Of a stretch of DNA of 11,559 nt, positions 1 to 6,913 are shown in pieces. Source of the DNA: Bordetella parapertussis (GTDB lineage Bacteria > Pseudomonadota > Gammaproteobacteria > Burkholderiales > Burkholderiaceae_B); NCBI GenBank assembly GCA_945911685.1, contig CAMEAW010000083.1, positions 1 to 11,559 on the forward strand. The letters run 5' to 3'. The notes under the pieces were generated by a model. The model had not been told where the DNA came from, made no database searches, and saw only the letters and a list, made by a program, of their open reading frames with translations. Positions within the stretch are counted from its first letter, which is position 1. Each line of letters begins with the position of its first letter. A program made the translations under genes and the position numbers.

Positions 1-314
1 AGGTCGCGTAATTGTTTGCGACCTGGCTTGAAGCCTTGTTGGTCTTCGAGTTCTTGGGCGCGGACCTTGGCGAACTGATTGATGACAGTCGTGGGCAATA
101 ATTTTTTTTCGGTGCGATACGCGCACAACACTTGACGGCCCACGCCATAGGCAAAGCGAACGTCTTCTTCGCGCGGAGGGACCCAACCAATTGAAAGGGG
201 GGCGGCAGCGCCAGCGGATACAAACTGTTCTTTGGCTAAAAGTGCGTCGAGTTGGGGCGCAGTCAGGGTAAAGGAGGGTGATAGGCGAAATAACTTAAGA
301 TTTTTAAACCACAT
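1..314 (-). CDS. rdgC: Recombination-associated protein RdgC, N-terminal part (cut by window edge)
   Basis: The reading frame starts with ATG at 314 and stays open for 104 codons to the left edge, so only the N-terminal third is present. The protein opens MWFKNLKLFRLSPSFTLTA and continues with GWVPPRE, then LLPTTVINQF and the stretch ELEDQQGFKPGRKQ, all hallmarks of RdgC. In E. coli, RdgC is a ring-shaped DNA-binding protein associated with the nucleoid that limits RecA-promoted strand exchange. These motifs make the family call firm. The start is supported by the conserved MWFKNL opening; the upstream GGGGA is only a modest ribosome site. The gene follows the tetR gene on the same strand after 65 bases (315-379), in which I see no hairpin or clear promoter. 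A functional link to the lipid operon is not apparent. Confidence 0.93.
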   Translation of the reverse strand, partial: MWFKNLKLFRLSPSFTLTAPQLDALLAKEQFVSAGAAAPLSIGWVPPREEDVRFAYGVGRQVLCAYRTEKKLLPTTVINQFAKVRAQELEDQQGFKPGRKQLRD

Positions 315-379
315 GGCTCATCCCCAAAAAAGAAACCGATTCTAGCCGATGCGTTACGCGAAACGGATTGCGCTGTAGG

Positions 380-1000
380 TCAAGTTTGTCCAGTCAGACC
401 CTGAAAGGCGGTGTGAATCACCAGATCAACAATATCCTGATCCGAGAACGCGCCGCCCATCTTTAAAAAGTCGGCGACCGGATCACAAGAGCGGGCGTAG
501 ATTGTGTACAAAATAACCTCGCCAGGAAGCGAGGCCGATAGGCTGCGTGAGGCTTGCGCTTGCTCAATCCACTCGCCGAGTTGCTCAGTCAAGGCGCTGA
601 GGCGCTCGATATAAGGCGGGTAGCCAAGCAAGGCTTGCTGGATACTTGAACGGGTTGAGGGTAATAGGGGCATGGTGCCACCGAGGTGCTCTGTGACGGC
701 CCAGCGCATCACCGCTTTAAGCTTGTCGAGGGGTGTCTGGTGCTCGGGCAGCCCGTGCGCCAAGGCGATCGCCTGCTCAAGCAGGCGCGTCATCGAGGCT
801 GCGGCCAGTTGTTCTTTGGATTGAAAATGCTTGTAGAGGCTGGCCTTGGCAATGCCTACATCTGCCGCGACCTCATCCATCGTCATGAGATCAAAGCCTT
901 TTTGTGCCAGTAGCCGATTAACGGCATCTAAAATCGCATTTTCACGAAATTGTAGTTGCTGTTGTTTGAACGACAATTTGATGGGGGAGGTTTCAATCAT
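380..1000 (-). CDS. TetR/AcrR-family transcriptional regulator
   Basis: The protein has 206 residues from ATG at 1000. A TTG at 1015 would add five residues, and neither start has a clear Shine-Dalgarno, so I prefer the ATG. Residues about 20-70 form a typical TetR_N helix-turn-helix, with NAILDAVNRLLAQKGF as helix 1, TMDEVAADVGIAKASLYKHF as helices 2-3 and SKEQL after it. The C-terminal part is all-helical and variable, as expected of a ligand-binding and dimerisation domain, and I cannot name its ligand. The gene is transcribed divergently from the lipid operon at 1125, the usual arrangement for a TetR repressor controlling its neighbour and itself. The shared region contains a dyad at 1048-1059. 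By context the effector may be a fatty acid, acyl-CoA or membrane-active compound, which is inference only. Confidence 0.92.
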   Translation of the reverse strand: MIETSPIKLSFKQQQLQFRENAILDAVNRLLAQKGFDLMTMDEVAADVGIAKASLYKHFQSKEQLAAASMTRLLEQAIALAHGLPEHQTPLDKLKAVMRWAVTEHLGGTMPLLPSTRSSIQQALLGYPPYIERLSALTEQLGEWIEQAQASRSLSASLPGEVILYTIYARSCDPVADFLKMGGAFSDQDIVDLVIHTAFQGLTGQT

Positions 1001-1047
1001 TCGGATTTTTGTCAATGAGACGATTATGTCTGATAAGTATATTTTAT

Positions 1048-1059
1048 TACCAGTCGGTA
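1048..1059. promoter_or_regulatory. Candidate TetR operator (TACC-AGTC-GGTA dyad)
   Basis: A perfect inverted repeat with 4-base arms, TACC and GGTA around AGTC, lies between the divergent tetR gene and the operon. The core ACCAGTCGGT resembles operators of many TetR-family repressors, which often contain ACCGACCGGT-like dyads. It sits five bases upstream of the -35 box of the operon promoter, and on the other strand just upstream of a possible -10 (TATACT at 1041-1036) for tetR, for which I find no good -35. Repression of both genes is plausible. The arms are short, so chance occurrence cannot be excluded. Confidence 0.5.
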
Positions 1060-1064
1060 TTTTT

Positions 1065-1094
1065 TTGTACTTTATAGTTTAAACTGGCTATAAC
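1065..1094 (+). promoter_or_regulatory. Candidate sigma70 promoter of the lipid operon
   Basis: TTGTAC (1065-1070) and TATAAC (1089-1094) are separated by 18 bases and match the -35 and -10 consensus well in an AT-rich stretch. Transcription would begin near 1101 and leave a leader of about 24 bases before the ATG at 1125. It is the only convincing promoter I see upstream of the long gene chain. Confidence 0.6.
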
Positions 1095-1124
1095 GTTTTT
1101 TCACTTACTTCATCGAGCCCAATT

Positions 1125-1652
1125 ATGCCTCCAAGCGTGACGTTTGAGGAGTTTTCTTCAGAGAGTAAGTCTGAAGAGTTACCTAGGCACTTGCATGACC
1201 AAGCGGGTGGCGGTTGGGCGCTTTGTGGGCAGGGGATATTTAGTTGGAGCGTTTTTAAGTTTTACACCATCCGCCTGCTGACACCTAGCGGCCGCTTTGA
1301 CCCGACGCAACCCTATATTCTTGATCTTTCTTATTTGCGTAAGTTATCCGCTCAGCAGATTGTGGCGATCACTTTTCAAGAAATCGAGCGACTCGCCTCG
1401 CCCGAAGCGCAGCAGGTAGCAAACTGGCGGCAGACGCTTGAGTCAATCGTGCCTGATGTCAGCCTCGGTGACCGTTTGTTTGGTTGGTTTAAGCCCGACG
1501 AGGGCGTCTATTTTTTCTCGGCGCACCGTGCGCTTGGTCCAATTCTTGACCCAGCGTTCGCGCGCGCGTTTGCAGCAATTTGGCTTGATCCGCGCACGCA
1601 GCGCCCAGCGTTGCGTGAAGCTTTGCTTGGTGCGGAGGGTGACGCAGCGTGA
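1125..1652 (+). CDS. Chalcone isomerase-like protein without signal peptide
   Basis: This 175-residue protein is clearly paralogous to the one at 5124-5642. Both share GQG followed by an aromatic-rich strand, the SF-E-body region (ITFQEIERL against ASFDEMQKL), W-R-LE-(I/V)-(P)-(D/N)V and the C-terminal AIWLDPRT with a Q/R-ALLG end. This is the bacterial chalcone isomerase-like family. Plant relatives include plastid fatty-acid-binding proteins, so binding of an acyl chain rather than flavonoid chemistry is likely. Unlike its paralogue it starts with a hydrophilic, Ser/Glu-rich N-terminus and has no signal peptide. The frame is closed upstream by TAA at 1080 with no start codon between, so the ATG at 1125 is secure even though its ribosome site is weak (GAG at 1115-1117). 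It is the first gene of the operon, and its TGA overlaps the GTG of a micro-ORF. Confidence 0.85.
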   Translation: MPPSVTFEEFSSESKSEELPRHLHDQAGGGWALCGQGIFSWSVFKFYTIRLLTPSGRFDPTQPYILDLSYLRKLSAQQIVAITFQEIERLASPEAQQVANWRQTLESIVPDVSLGDRLFGWFKPDEGVYFFSAHRALGPILDPAFARAFAAIWLDPRTQRPALREALLGAEGDAA

Positions 1653-1765
1653 GTCAATCTGCTTACCAGTGCGTCAAGTTTTTTGAGGGTGACACCACAA
1701 GTCAGCGGGCAATGTATGGCACGCTTGCGAAAGCAGTTTGGGTAACCGAACGGGTCTGGTCATGA
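1649..1765 (+). CDS. Micro-ORF of 38 codons, unknown function
   Basis: The frame starts with GTG at 1649, overlapping the preceding stop as GTGA. It ends with TGA at 1763-1765, overlapping the next gene's ATG as ATGA, so it exactly fills what would otherwise be the 109-base gap between two operon genes. The product begins MSQSAYQCVKFFEGDTTSQR and ends KAVWVTERVWS. It is soluble-looking, with two Trp and one Cys near the end and start, and has no membrane segment. I do not recognise it. Four-base overlaps at both ends are what translational coupling would produce, and every other junction of this operon has an overlap. It might instead be the remnant of a larger gene or a coupling leader whose product does not matter. 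Identity of the peptide is open; the frame itself is certain. Confidence 0.5.
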   Translation: MSQSAYQCVKFFEGDTTSQRAMYGTLAKAVWVTERVWS

Positions 1766-3102
1766 CGCATTCAGCGCTCGCACATCATACTGACACAGGT
1801 CTGCGCGCCACTGCAACAGCGTCTCCGGCGGCAGGGAGTCGCGTCGCGGTGGTGGGGGCCGGGATTGCTGGGCTATCTACCGCCTGGCTATTGGCCGACA
1901 AGTATCGCGTCACGCTATTTGAGGCAGGGGCTTATTTTGGTGGCCACTCGAATACAGTTGACGTCACGCTAGAGGGGGTGACGCACCCTGTTGATACTGG
2001 ATTTCTGGTCCATAACGATGTGACCTACCCAAACTTGGTGCCGCTTTTGGCGCACTTAGGCGTGCCGGTCCATGCTAGCGATATGTCTTTTGGTGTGTCG
2101 ATTCGTGAGCCTGATATTGAGTGGGCCGGTACAAACTTACGTTCCGTCTTTGCGCAGCCTAGTAATCTTTTTCGGCCAAGGTTTCTTGGGATGTTGCGCG
2201 ATATCTTGCGCTTTAATCGCCAGGCCGAGCACTATCTGCTCGAAGCACGACGCACCCCTATGACACTGGGCAGCCTGCTCAAGCGTGAGAAGTTTGGTCA
2301 GACGATGCAAGACTGGTACCTGTTGCCGATGGCCGCGGCTATTTGGTCCACGCCTGTGAGTGCCGTGCTTGAGTTTTCAGCCGAAACTTTTCTTGCCTTC
2401 TGTTTAAACCACCGTTTGCTACAAATCGACGATCGGCCCCAGTGGAAAACGATCCTCGGTGGCTCGCGCGTGTATGTGCTCGCAATGCTCAAACGCCTCA
2501 CTGATGCGCGTCTGGCTTGCCCGGTGATGCAGGTGCGGCGTAGCGACAATGTCATTAAGGTGACCTCGGCCGCCGGTGTCGAGAACTTTGATGCGATCGT
2601 GATGGCCTGTCATGCGCCCACCACACTCGCGTTACTCGATGCGACGCCCGACGAGCAGCGTGTGCTGGCGGGCTTTCGCTATCAGGCCAATGAAGCGATT
2701 TTGCATACAGATATCGCCTTGTTGCCAAGACGAAAAAAAGTGTGGTCAGCCTGGAACTACATGGCCGTTGGCGGGCAGGGCGCCGAGCGGCCAGTTGCTG
2801 TGAGTTATCTGATTAATCAACTGCAGCCCTTGCCTTTTCAAACGCCCGTTATTGTGACGCTCAATCCGCATCAAGCGCCAGAGGCCTCGAAAGTGCTTGG
2901 GCGCTTCGCGTACGAACATCCAGTCTTGGATCAAACCGCCAGCGTGTCGCAGCGAGAGCTGCCGGCGCTACAAGGTCAGCAAAGCACTTGGTTTTGCGGT
3001 GCCTGGAGCGGTTTTGGCTTTCATGAGGATGGTTTGAAATCTGCCCTACGCGTTGCGCGTGATTTTGGAGTAGCACCCCCTTGGCGGGCGGTCTATGACT
3101 GA
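1762..3102 (+). CDS. FAD-dependent amine-oxidase-type oxidoreductase (COG2907-like)
   Basis: From ATG at 1762 the protein has 446 residues. Residues 27-55 are a dinucleotide-binding fold with VAVVGAGIAGLSTAWLL (GAGIAG at 32-37) and the ribose-binding acid E54, followed by FGGHSNTVDV at 59-68. The C-terminus has WFCGAWSGFGFHEDGLKSA, the second FAD-contact motif of this family. Relatives are predicted NAD/FAD-binding proteins that recur next to DUF1365 and Cfa-like genes. By analogy with flavin desaturases and reductases of modified fatty acids it may oxidise or reduce the acyl chain acted on by the Cfa-like enzyme; this is inference. An in-frame TTG at 1738 would add eight residues, but the ATGA overlap with the micro-ORF favours the ATG. 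It overlaps the next gene by eight bases. There is no signal peptide, so it is cytoplasmic or on the inner membrane face. Confidence 0.9.
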   Translation: MTHSALAHHTDTGLRATATASPAAGSRVAVVGAGIAGLSTAWLLADKYRVTLFEAGAYFGGHSNTVDVTLEGVTHPVDTGFLVHNDVTYPNLVPLLAHLGVPVHASDMSFGVSIREPDIEWAGTNLRSVFAQPSNLFRPRFLGMLRDILRFNRQAEHYLLEARRTPMTLGSLLKREKFGQTMQDWYLLPMAAAIWSTPVSAVLEFSAETFLAFCLNHRLLQIDDRPQWKTILGGSRVYVLAMLKRLTDARLACPVMQVRRSDNVIKVTSAAGVENFDAIVMACHAPTTLALLDATPDEQRVLAGFRYQANEAILHTDIALLPRRKKVWSAWNYMAVGGQGAERPVAVSYLINQLQPLPFQTPVIVTLNPHQAPEASKVLGRFAYEHPVLDQTASVSQRELPALQGQQSTWFCGAWSGFGFHEDGLKSALRVARDFGVAPPWRAVYD

Positions 3103-3934
3103 GAGCGCGCTCTTGCTATGCCGTGGACGCGTCATGCACGCGCGGTTGCGCCCGTTTGTGCACCGCTTTGTTTACCGCGTTTTTTGTTTGCGCCTAAGGA
3201 TCGACCGCCCCGCTGAGCTCGCGCTTCATACCAGTTGGCTGTTTGGCTTTGAATGCGCACGGCCCGTGAGTTTCCGAAGCAGCGATCATGGTCCACGCGA
3301 TGGCTCTGACTTAATGCAATGGCTCAAGCGCACGCTCGAGGCGAGCGACGTACGCTTTGAGGTGGGGGCGGTTTGGTTACAGTGTTTCCCTAGGGTGCTT
3401 GGTTACGTTTTTAATCCCGTCAGCTTTTGGCTAGTGCATGACCGCGAAGGCGTCTTGCGAGCCCTGTTGGCTGAAGTGAACAATACCTTTGGGCAGCGCC
3501 ATCAATATGTACTGACTGCGCCAAACCTAGGGCCGCTTGACGCGACCGTCAAACTTGGCTGTCAAAAGGTGTTTCACGTATCGCCCTTTTGCGACGTACA
3601 AGGAAGCTACCAGTTCGAGCTTGATGAGCGCGCAGGGCAGCCTCGCTTAGCAATTGATTATTTTGATCATGTGCAAGAGACTCAAGGCGAACAAGAGCCG
3701 CGGGGCGAGCACGAGACTCAAGCTTTGCTGCGTACAGCAATTGTGGTGCAGCCCCAACCCTTGCGAACATCTGCGCTGTTAGCGGCTTTTCTGACAATGC
3801 CCATGATGACGTTTGGGGTGATGTTACGGATCCATGTGCAAGCATTTAAACTTTGGCGGCGCGGCGCAACATTCCGGTCGATACCGACCTTGCCAACCGA
3901 CGAAGTCACTCATAATTTTACGGCTCGAAAATGA
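3095..3934 (+). CDS. DUF1365 family protein
   Basis: The 279-residue protein carries the family signatures in order: an N-terminal GRVMHARLRPFVHRFVYRVF (residues 11-30), FPRVLGYVFNPVSFW (98-112), AEVNNTFG (126-133) and KVFHVSPF (158-165). DUF1365 has no settled biochemical function, but it occurs almost always beside an FAD oxidoreductase and a Cfa-like methyltransferase, as here, so a step in acyl-chain modification is likely. A hydrophobic stretch near residues 225-245 (ALLAAFLTMPMMTFGVML) suggests association with the inner membrane. The central part holds a short Glu/Gln-rich segment (about residues 193-208) that looks like a loop expansion. It overlaps the preceding gene by eight bases and the next by ATGA, which implies coupled translation. 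The family call is secure; the role is not. Confidence 0.92.
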   Translation: MTESALLLCRGRVMHARLRPFVHRFVYRVFCLRLRIDRPAELALHTSWLFGFECARPVSFRSSDHGPRDGSDLMQWLKRTLEASDVRFEVGAVWLQCFPRVLGYVFNPVSFWLVHDREGVLRALLAEVNNTFGQRHQYVLTAPNLGPLDATVKLGCQKVFHVSPFCDVQGSYQFELDERAGQPRLAIDYFDHVQETQGEQEPRGEHETQALLRTAIVVQPQPLRTSALLAAFLTMPMMTFGVMLRIHVQAFKLWRRGATFRSIPTLPTDEVTHNFTARK

Positions 3935-5145
3935 ATTTAAACGAACAACAGCTCTCGTTCGCTTCGACGCGCTTGCGGTGGTCTGGACGCTTACTGATTA
4001 AACTGTTGAAGCGTCTGACGCACGGCTCGCTCAAGCTAGTTGACCCGCAGGGATCGAGCGTGCACTTCGGGCAGACCACCTCAAGCTTGCATGCCGAGTT
4101 ACACATGCACGACTGGCGCGCAGCGGGTTTGATTTTGCGCCAAGGTGATGTCGGTTTTGCTGAAAGTTTACGCCGCGGATGGGTAGATTCGCCAAACTTA
4201 TTGGCGTTGTTCACACTAGCGCTGCGTAACGAGCAGGTGTCCGAGGCGGTTGACGGGCACTGGTGGGCACTGTTGCTAAAGAAATTGTCGCACTGGGTGC
4301 TAAAAGACAACAGCCGTCGTGGCAGTCGACGCAACATCTTAAGTCACTACGATGTGGGCAACACGTTTTATCGACTGTGGCTTGATCCGTCAATGACATA
4401 TTCGGCAGCGTGGTTCGAAGGGGATATGACGCGCACGTTGCAAGACGCGCAAGACGCTAAATACGACCGCATCTTGAACCAATTACAGGCGACACCCGGG
4501 CAAACGGTGCTTGAAGTTGGCTGTGGCTGGGGCGGCTTTGCCGAACGGGCTGCACTGCGCGGCTTGAAGGTTGTTGGTATCACGTTGTCAGATGCCCAAC
4601 TTGAGTGGGCCACACAACGTATGCTCCGAGCCGGATTGCACGAACAGGTTGACTTAAGGTTGCAAGACTACCGCGATGTACCCGAGCAATTCGATCATAT
4701 CGTTTCAATTGAAATGTTCGAGGCGGTTGGCTTGTTGCACTGGCCAAGTTACTTTCAAATGCTGAGTCGCTGCCTCAAGCCTGGTGGTCGCGTGGTGGTG
4801 CAAACCATCGATATTGAAGACCAACGCTTTGACGCTTACCGACGCGGCACTGATTTCATTCAGCAGTATATATTTCCGGGTGGCATGCTTCCGAGTCCGA
4901 CGCGCTTTGAAAAAGAGTGTGAAGTAGCCGGGCTCGGTGTACAAGAAACTTTATCTTTTGGCCTAGATTACGCCGAGACCCTTAAGCGCTGGGCGCAGCA
5001 GTTTGAACAGTCAATCTCAACGATTCGCGAACAAGGCTATGACGACGCCTTTGTGCGCATCTGGCGGATGTACCTAGCGTATTGCGAAGCAGGATTTAGA
5101 GAACAACGAACGGATGTTAAACAATGGACACTCTGCGCAAAGTAA
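3931..5145 (+). CDS. Cyclopropane-fatty-acid-synthase-like SAM-dependent methyltransferase
   Basis: The 404-residue protein has the Cfa layout: an N-terminal helical lipid-binding domain (about 1-125), SHYDVGN at 138-144, the SAM-binding loop LEVGCGWGG at 194-202, LQDYRDV at 244-250, SIEMFEAVG at 259-267 and DFIQQYIFPGGMLPS at 308-322. Canonical Cfa transfers a methylene group from SAM to a cis double bond of membrane phospholipids. Glu264 and Tyr347 match bicarbonate-pocket Glu239 and Tyr317 of E. coli Cfa, but the equivalents of Cys139 and His266 are Ala159 and Gln291. The FIQ-YIFPGG-LPS motif with Gln in that pocket is, to my knowledge, typical of the relatives encoded beside DUF1365 and FAD oxidoreductases, including enzymes that make methylated unsaturated fatty acids. 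I therefore do not assign the symbol cfa. It overlaps DUF1365 by ATGA and the next gene by 22 bases. Confidence 0.92.
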   Translation: MNLNEQQLSFASTRLRWSGRLLIKLLKRLTHGSLKLVDPQGSSVHFGQTTSSLHAELHMHDWRAAGLILRQGDVGFAESLRRGWVDSPNLLALFTLALRNEQVSEAVDGHWWALLLKKLSHWVLKDNSRRGSRRNILSHYDVGNTFYRLWLDPSMTYSAAWFEGDMTRTLQDAQDAKYDRILNQLQATPGQTVLEVGCGWGGFAERAALRGLKVVGITLSDAQLEWATQRMLRAGLHEQVDLRLQDYRDVPEQFDHIVSIEMFEAVGLLHWPSYFQMLSRCLKPGGRVVVQTIDIEDQRFDAYRRGTDFIQQYIFPGGMLPSPTRFEKECEVAGLGVQETLSFGLDYAETLKRWAQQFEQSISTIREQGYDDAFVRIWRMYLAYCEAGFREQRTDVKQWTLCAK

Positions 5146-5642
5146 TCTGTAGTTTATGCATGCTTGCTGCGCTTTGCACGCAGGCTGTGGCGAACGGCTC
5201 GACGCCGTTTTTGCCAGGTGCCCAGTTGGTGGGGCAGGGCCAGTTTACGCGTTTCGGTTTTTCAGTTTACGAGGCTCGCCTATGGGGCCCACTCGGGCGT
5301 TACGCCCAAGGTGAGCCTTTCGCACTGTCCTTGACCTACTCGCGTGAAATCGCGGGTGAGCGGTTGGTGCAGGCCTCGTTTGACGAGATGCAAAAACTTC
5401 AGGCGCCGATGACCCAAAATACGCAATGGCGCGAGGCGCTTGAACGCGTGTTGCCCAATGTCGTTCCAGGCGACACGATTACTGGCGTGTATCAACCGGG
5501 GCAAGGAGCAACATTTTTTCATCGTGAGCGGCAAACTGGGCAAATTAGTGATGAGTTAGCGAAGCATTTTTTTGCGATTTGGCTCGACCCTCGCACAAGC
5601 GAGCCTAATTTGCGTCAAGCCTTACTAGGCGCTAAACGGTGA
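5124..5642 (+). CDS. Chalcone isomerase-like protein, exported
   Basis: This 172-residue protein starts inside the end of the methyltransferase gene (22-base overlap). It has a clear Sec signal peptide: a basic LRK, then a hydrophobic ICSLCMLAALC core, and a probable cleavage after AVA at residue 23, so the mature protein is periplasmic. The body matches the bacterial chalcone isomerase-like family, with LVGQGQFTRFGFSVYEARLW after the mature N-terminus, WREALERVLPNVVPGD in the middle and FAIWLDPRT-EPNLRQALLG at the end. It is paralogous to the protein at 1125-1652, which lacks the signal. The plant fatty-acid-binding relatives suggest acyl or lipid binding, here perhaps on the outer face of the inner membrane. 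Its TGA overlaps the GTG of the transporter gene. Confidence 0.87.
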   Translation: MDTLRKVICSLCMLAALCTQAVANGSTPFLPGAQLVGQGQFTRFGFSVYEARLWGPLGRYAQGEPFALSLTYSREIAGERLVQASFDEMQKLQAPMTQNTQWREALERVLPNVVPGDTITGVYQPGQGATFFHRERQTGQISDELAKHFFAIWLDPRTSEPNLRQALLGAKR

Positions 5643-6913
5643 ACAAGTCTGGCCTGCTTGGTTATTCGGCGCTGAGTCTGCCGCTTGCCATGTCGATGAT
5701 GCCGATTTATATGATTTCGCCTAAGTTTTACGGCGATGTGCTTGGGCTTGAGTTAGCAGCCTTAGGTGCGGTGTTGTTTGCCACGCGCCTGTTTGACGCC
5801 GTGCAAGACCCTTGGCTTGGACGGTTGGTCGATGGTTTACAAGGTAGAAAGAACGCTTGGGCCTGGCTAATGTTTGTTGCGGCCTGCGCCTTGGCAATTG
5901 GTTTTGTTCTGCTGTTTACGCCACCTGCGTGGTCGCACGCGGGTTTGTTAGTTTGGCTGGCAGGTGCGCTGGTGTTGGTGTATGGCGCGCACAGTGTACT
6001 CAGCGTCTGTTACCTGACTTGGGGCGCGCGACTGACCGACGATCTGGCCGGCAGAGCGCGCGTCACAGCGTGGCGTGAGGCCTTTGGCTTGGTCGGCGTG
6101 GTCACGGCTTCGGTGTTGCCTGCAGTTTGGGTGGCGCAGCATGGCGCGCGGGTTGGGTATCAGTGGTTTGCTTGGTTGTTTGCTGCGCTCTTGTTGCTTT
6201 TTTTGGGATGCACGCTGCGTTGGTCGCCCGCACCGCAGGCGGCACCTAAACAGTCGTTGCAGCACTGGCGCGAGGCCTTGGCGCCACCCGCGGTACGTCG
6301 GGTGCTGTGGTTTTATTTGTTCAACGCCATATCCGTTGCGGTGCCGGCAACCTTGGTGTTGTTCTTTATTGCTGACGTGGTGCAGTCGCCTGAACAAGCC
6401 GGCCTCTTTTTAGGGCTCTATTTCTTAGCGGGCATGTTGGCCTTACCTCTTTGGGTGATGCTTGCAGATCGTATCGGCAAAGCGCCCGCTTGGCTGATCG
6501 GCAGTGGTTTGGCTGCGGTGTCATTGCTGTGTGCCTATTGGGTGGGTGCTGGCGATATCTTTTTTTATGGGCTGGTGTGCGTGGTGGCAGGAGCCGGACT
6601 TGGGGCGGATGTCGCGTTGCCGCCCGCGCTGCTGGCCGATGCGATACCGTCTACCCATCGCCAAAGCACAGGGTTGTACTTTGGGATTTGGGTGTTGCTC
6701 GGCAAGTTAGCACTGGCGTTGGCCGCGGGGCTGGCACTACCTGCGTTGCAATTGTTTGATTATCAACCCGGGCGTACAGACTCAGTGGTAGCCCTGAGTC
6801 TGTTGTACACGTTGTTACCCTTGTTTTTTAAACTAATAGCGATGGGCGTTTTATTTTCTAGCGCCTTTGAACATTTTTTTACGCGAGCACACGCTCGTCA
6901 GGAGTCACAATGA
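5639..6913 (+). CDS. MFS transporter of the GPH (melibiose-carrier-like) type
   Basis: The 424-residue protein is strongly hydrophobic, with about 12 predicted membrane segments. Near the end of the second helix it has RLFDAVQDPWLGRLVDG (residues 50-66), the cation-coupled GPH/MFS_2 signature with Arg50, Asp53 and Asp57, followed by a basic GRKNAW loop. A similar inter-domain pattern (ADRIGKAPAW) occurs in the second half. Transporters of this type recur in operons with Cfa-like and DUF1365 genes, but their substrate is not known to me. Lipid, lysolipid or fatty-acid movement would suit the context, and sugar transport would be the family default. The start is GTG at 5639, chosen because it forms a GTGA overlap with the preceding stop and leaves a complete first helix. 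The stop overlaps the next ATG. Confidence 0.9.
   Translation: MNKSGLLGYSALSLPLAMSMMPIYMISPKFYGDVLGLELAALGAVLFATRLFDAVQDPWLGRLVDGLQGRKNAWAWLMFVAACALAIGFVLLFTPPAWSHAGLLVWLAGALVLVYGAHSVLSVCYLTWGARLTDDLAGRARVTAWREAFGLVGVVTASVLPAVWVAQHGARVGYQWFAWLFAALLLLFLGCTLRWSPAPQAAPKQSLQHWREALAPPAVRRVLWFYLFNAISVAVPATLVLFFIADVVQSPEQAGLFLGLYFLAGMLALPLWVMLADRIGKAPAWLIGSGLAAVSLLCAYWVGAGDIFFYGLVCVVAGAGLGADVALPPALLADAIPSTHRQSTGLYFGIWVLLGKLALALAAGLALPALQLFDYQPGRTDSVVALSLLYTLLPLFFKLIAMGVLFSSAFEHFFTRAHARQESQ

Noticed and set aside
1080..1124. Hidden signal peptide upstream of the first chalcone-isomerase-like gene
   Set aside because: The frame has TAA at 1080-1082 and no ATG, GTG or TTG start between it and the ATG at 1125.
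1047..1670. TTACCAGT occurring at 1047 and again near 1663 as a pair of operators
   Set aside because: The second copy lacks the GGTA arm and lies inside a reading frame, so it is probably coincidence.
1738..1761. TTG at 1738 as start of the FAD oxidoreductase
   Set aside because: It adds eight residues unlike a family N-terminus; the ATG at 1762 forms the ATGA overlap seen elsewhere in the operon. Not strictly excluded.
3918..4337. 139-codon reading frame on the minus strand
   Set aside because: It lies antisense to the start of the Cfa-like gene, whose motifs are unmistakable; the product is rich in Ser, Arg and Cys and resembles no family.
5948..6397. 149-codon reading frame on the minus strand
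   Set aside because: It is antisense to the MFS transporter; its Gln/Arg/His-rich product is typical of a shadow of a hydrophobic membrane protein.
6075..6413. 112-codon reading frame on the plus strand
   Set aside because: It is an out-of-frame shadow of the transporter with Cys/Arg-rich content and no start signal.
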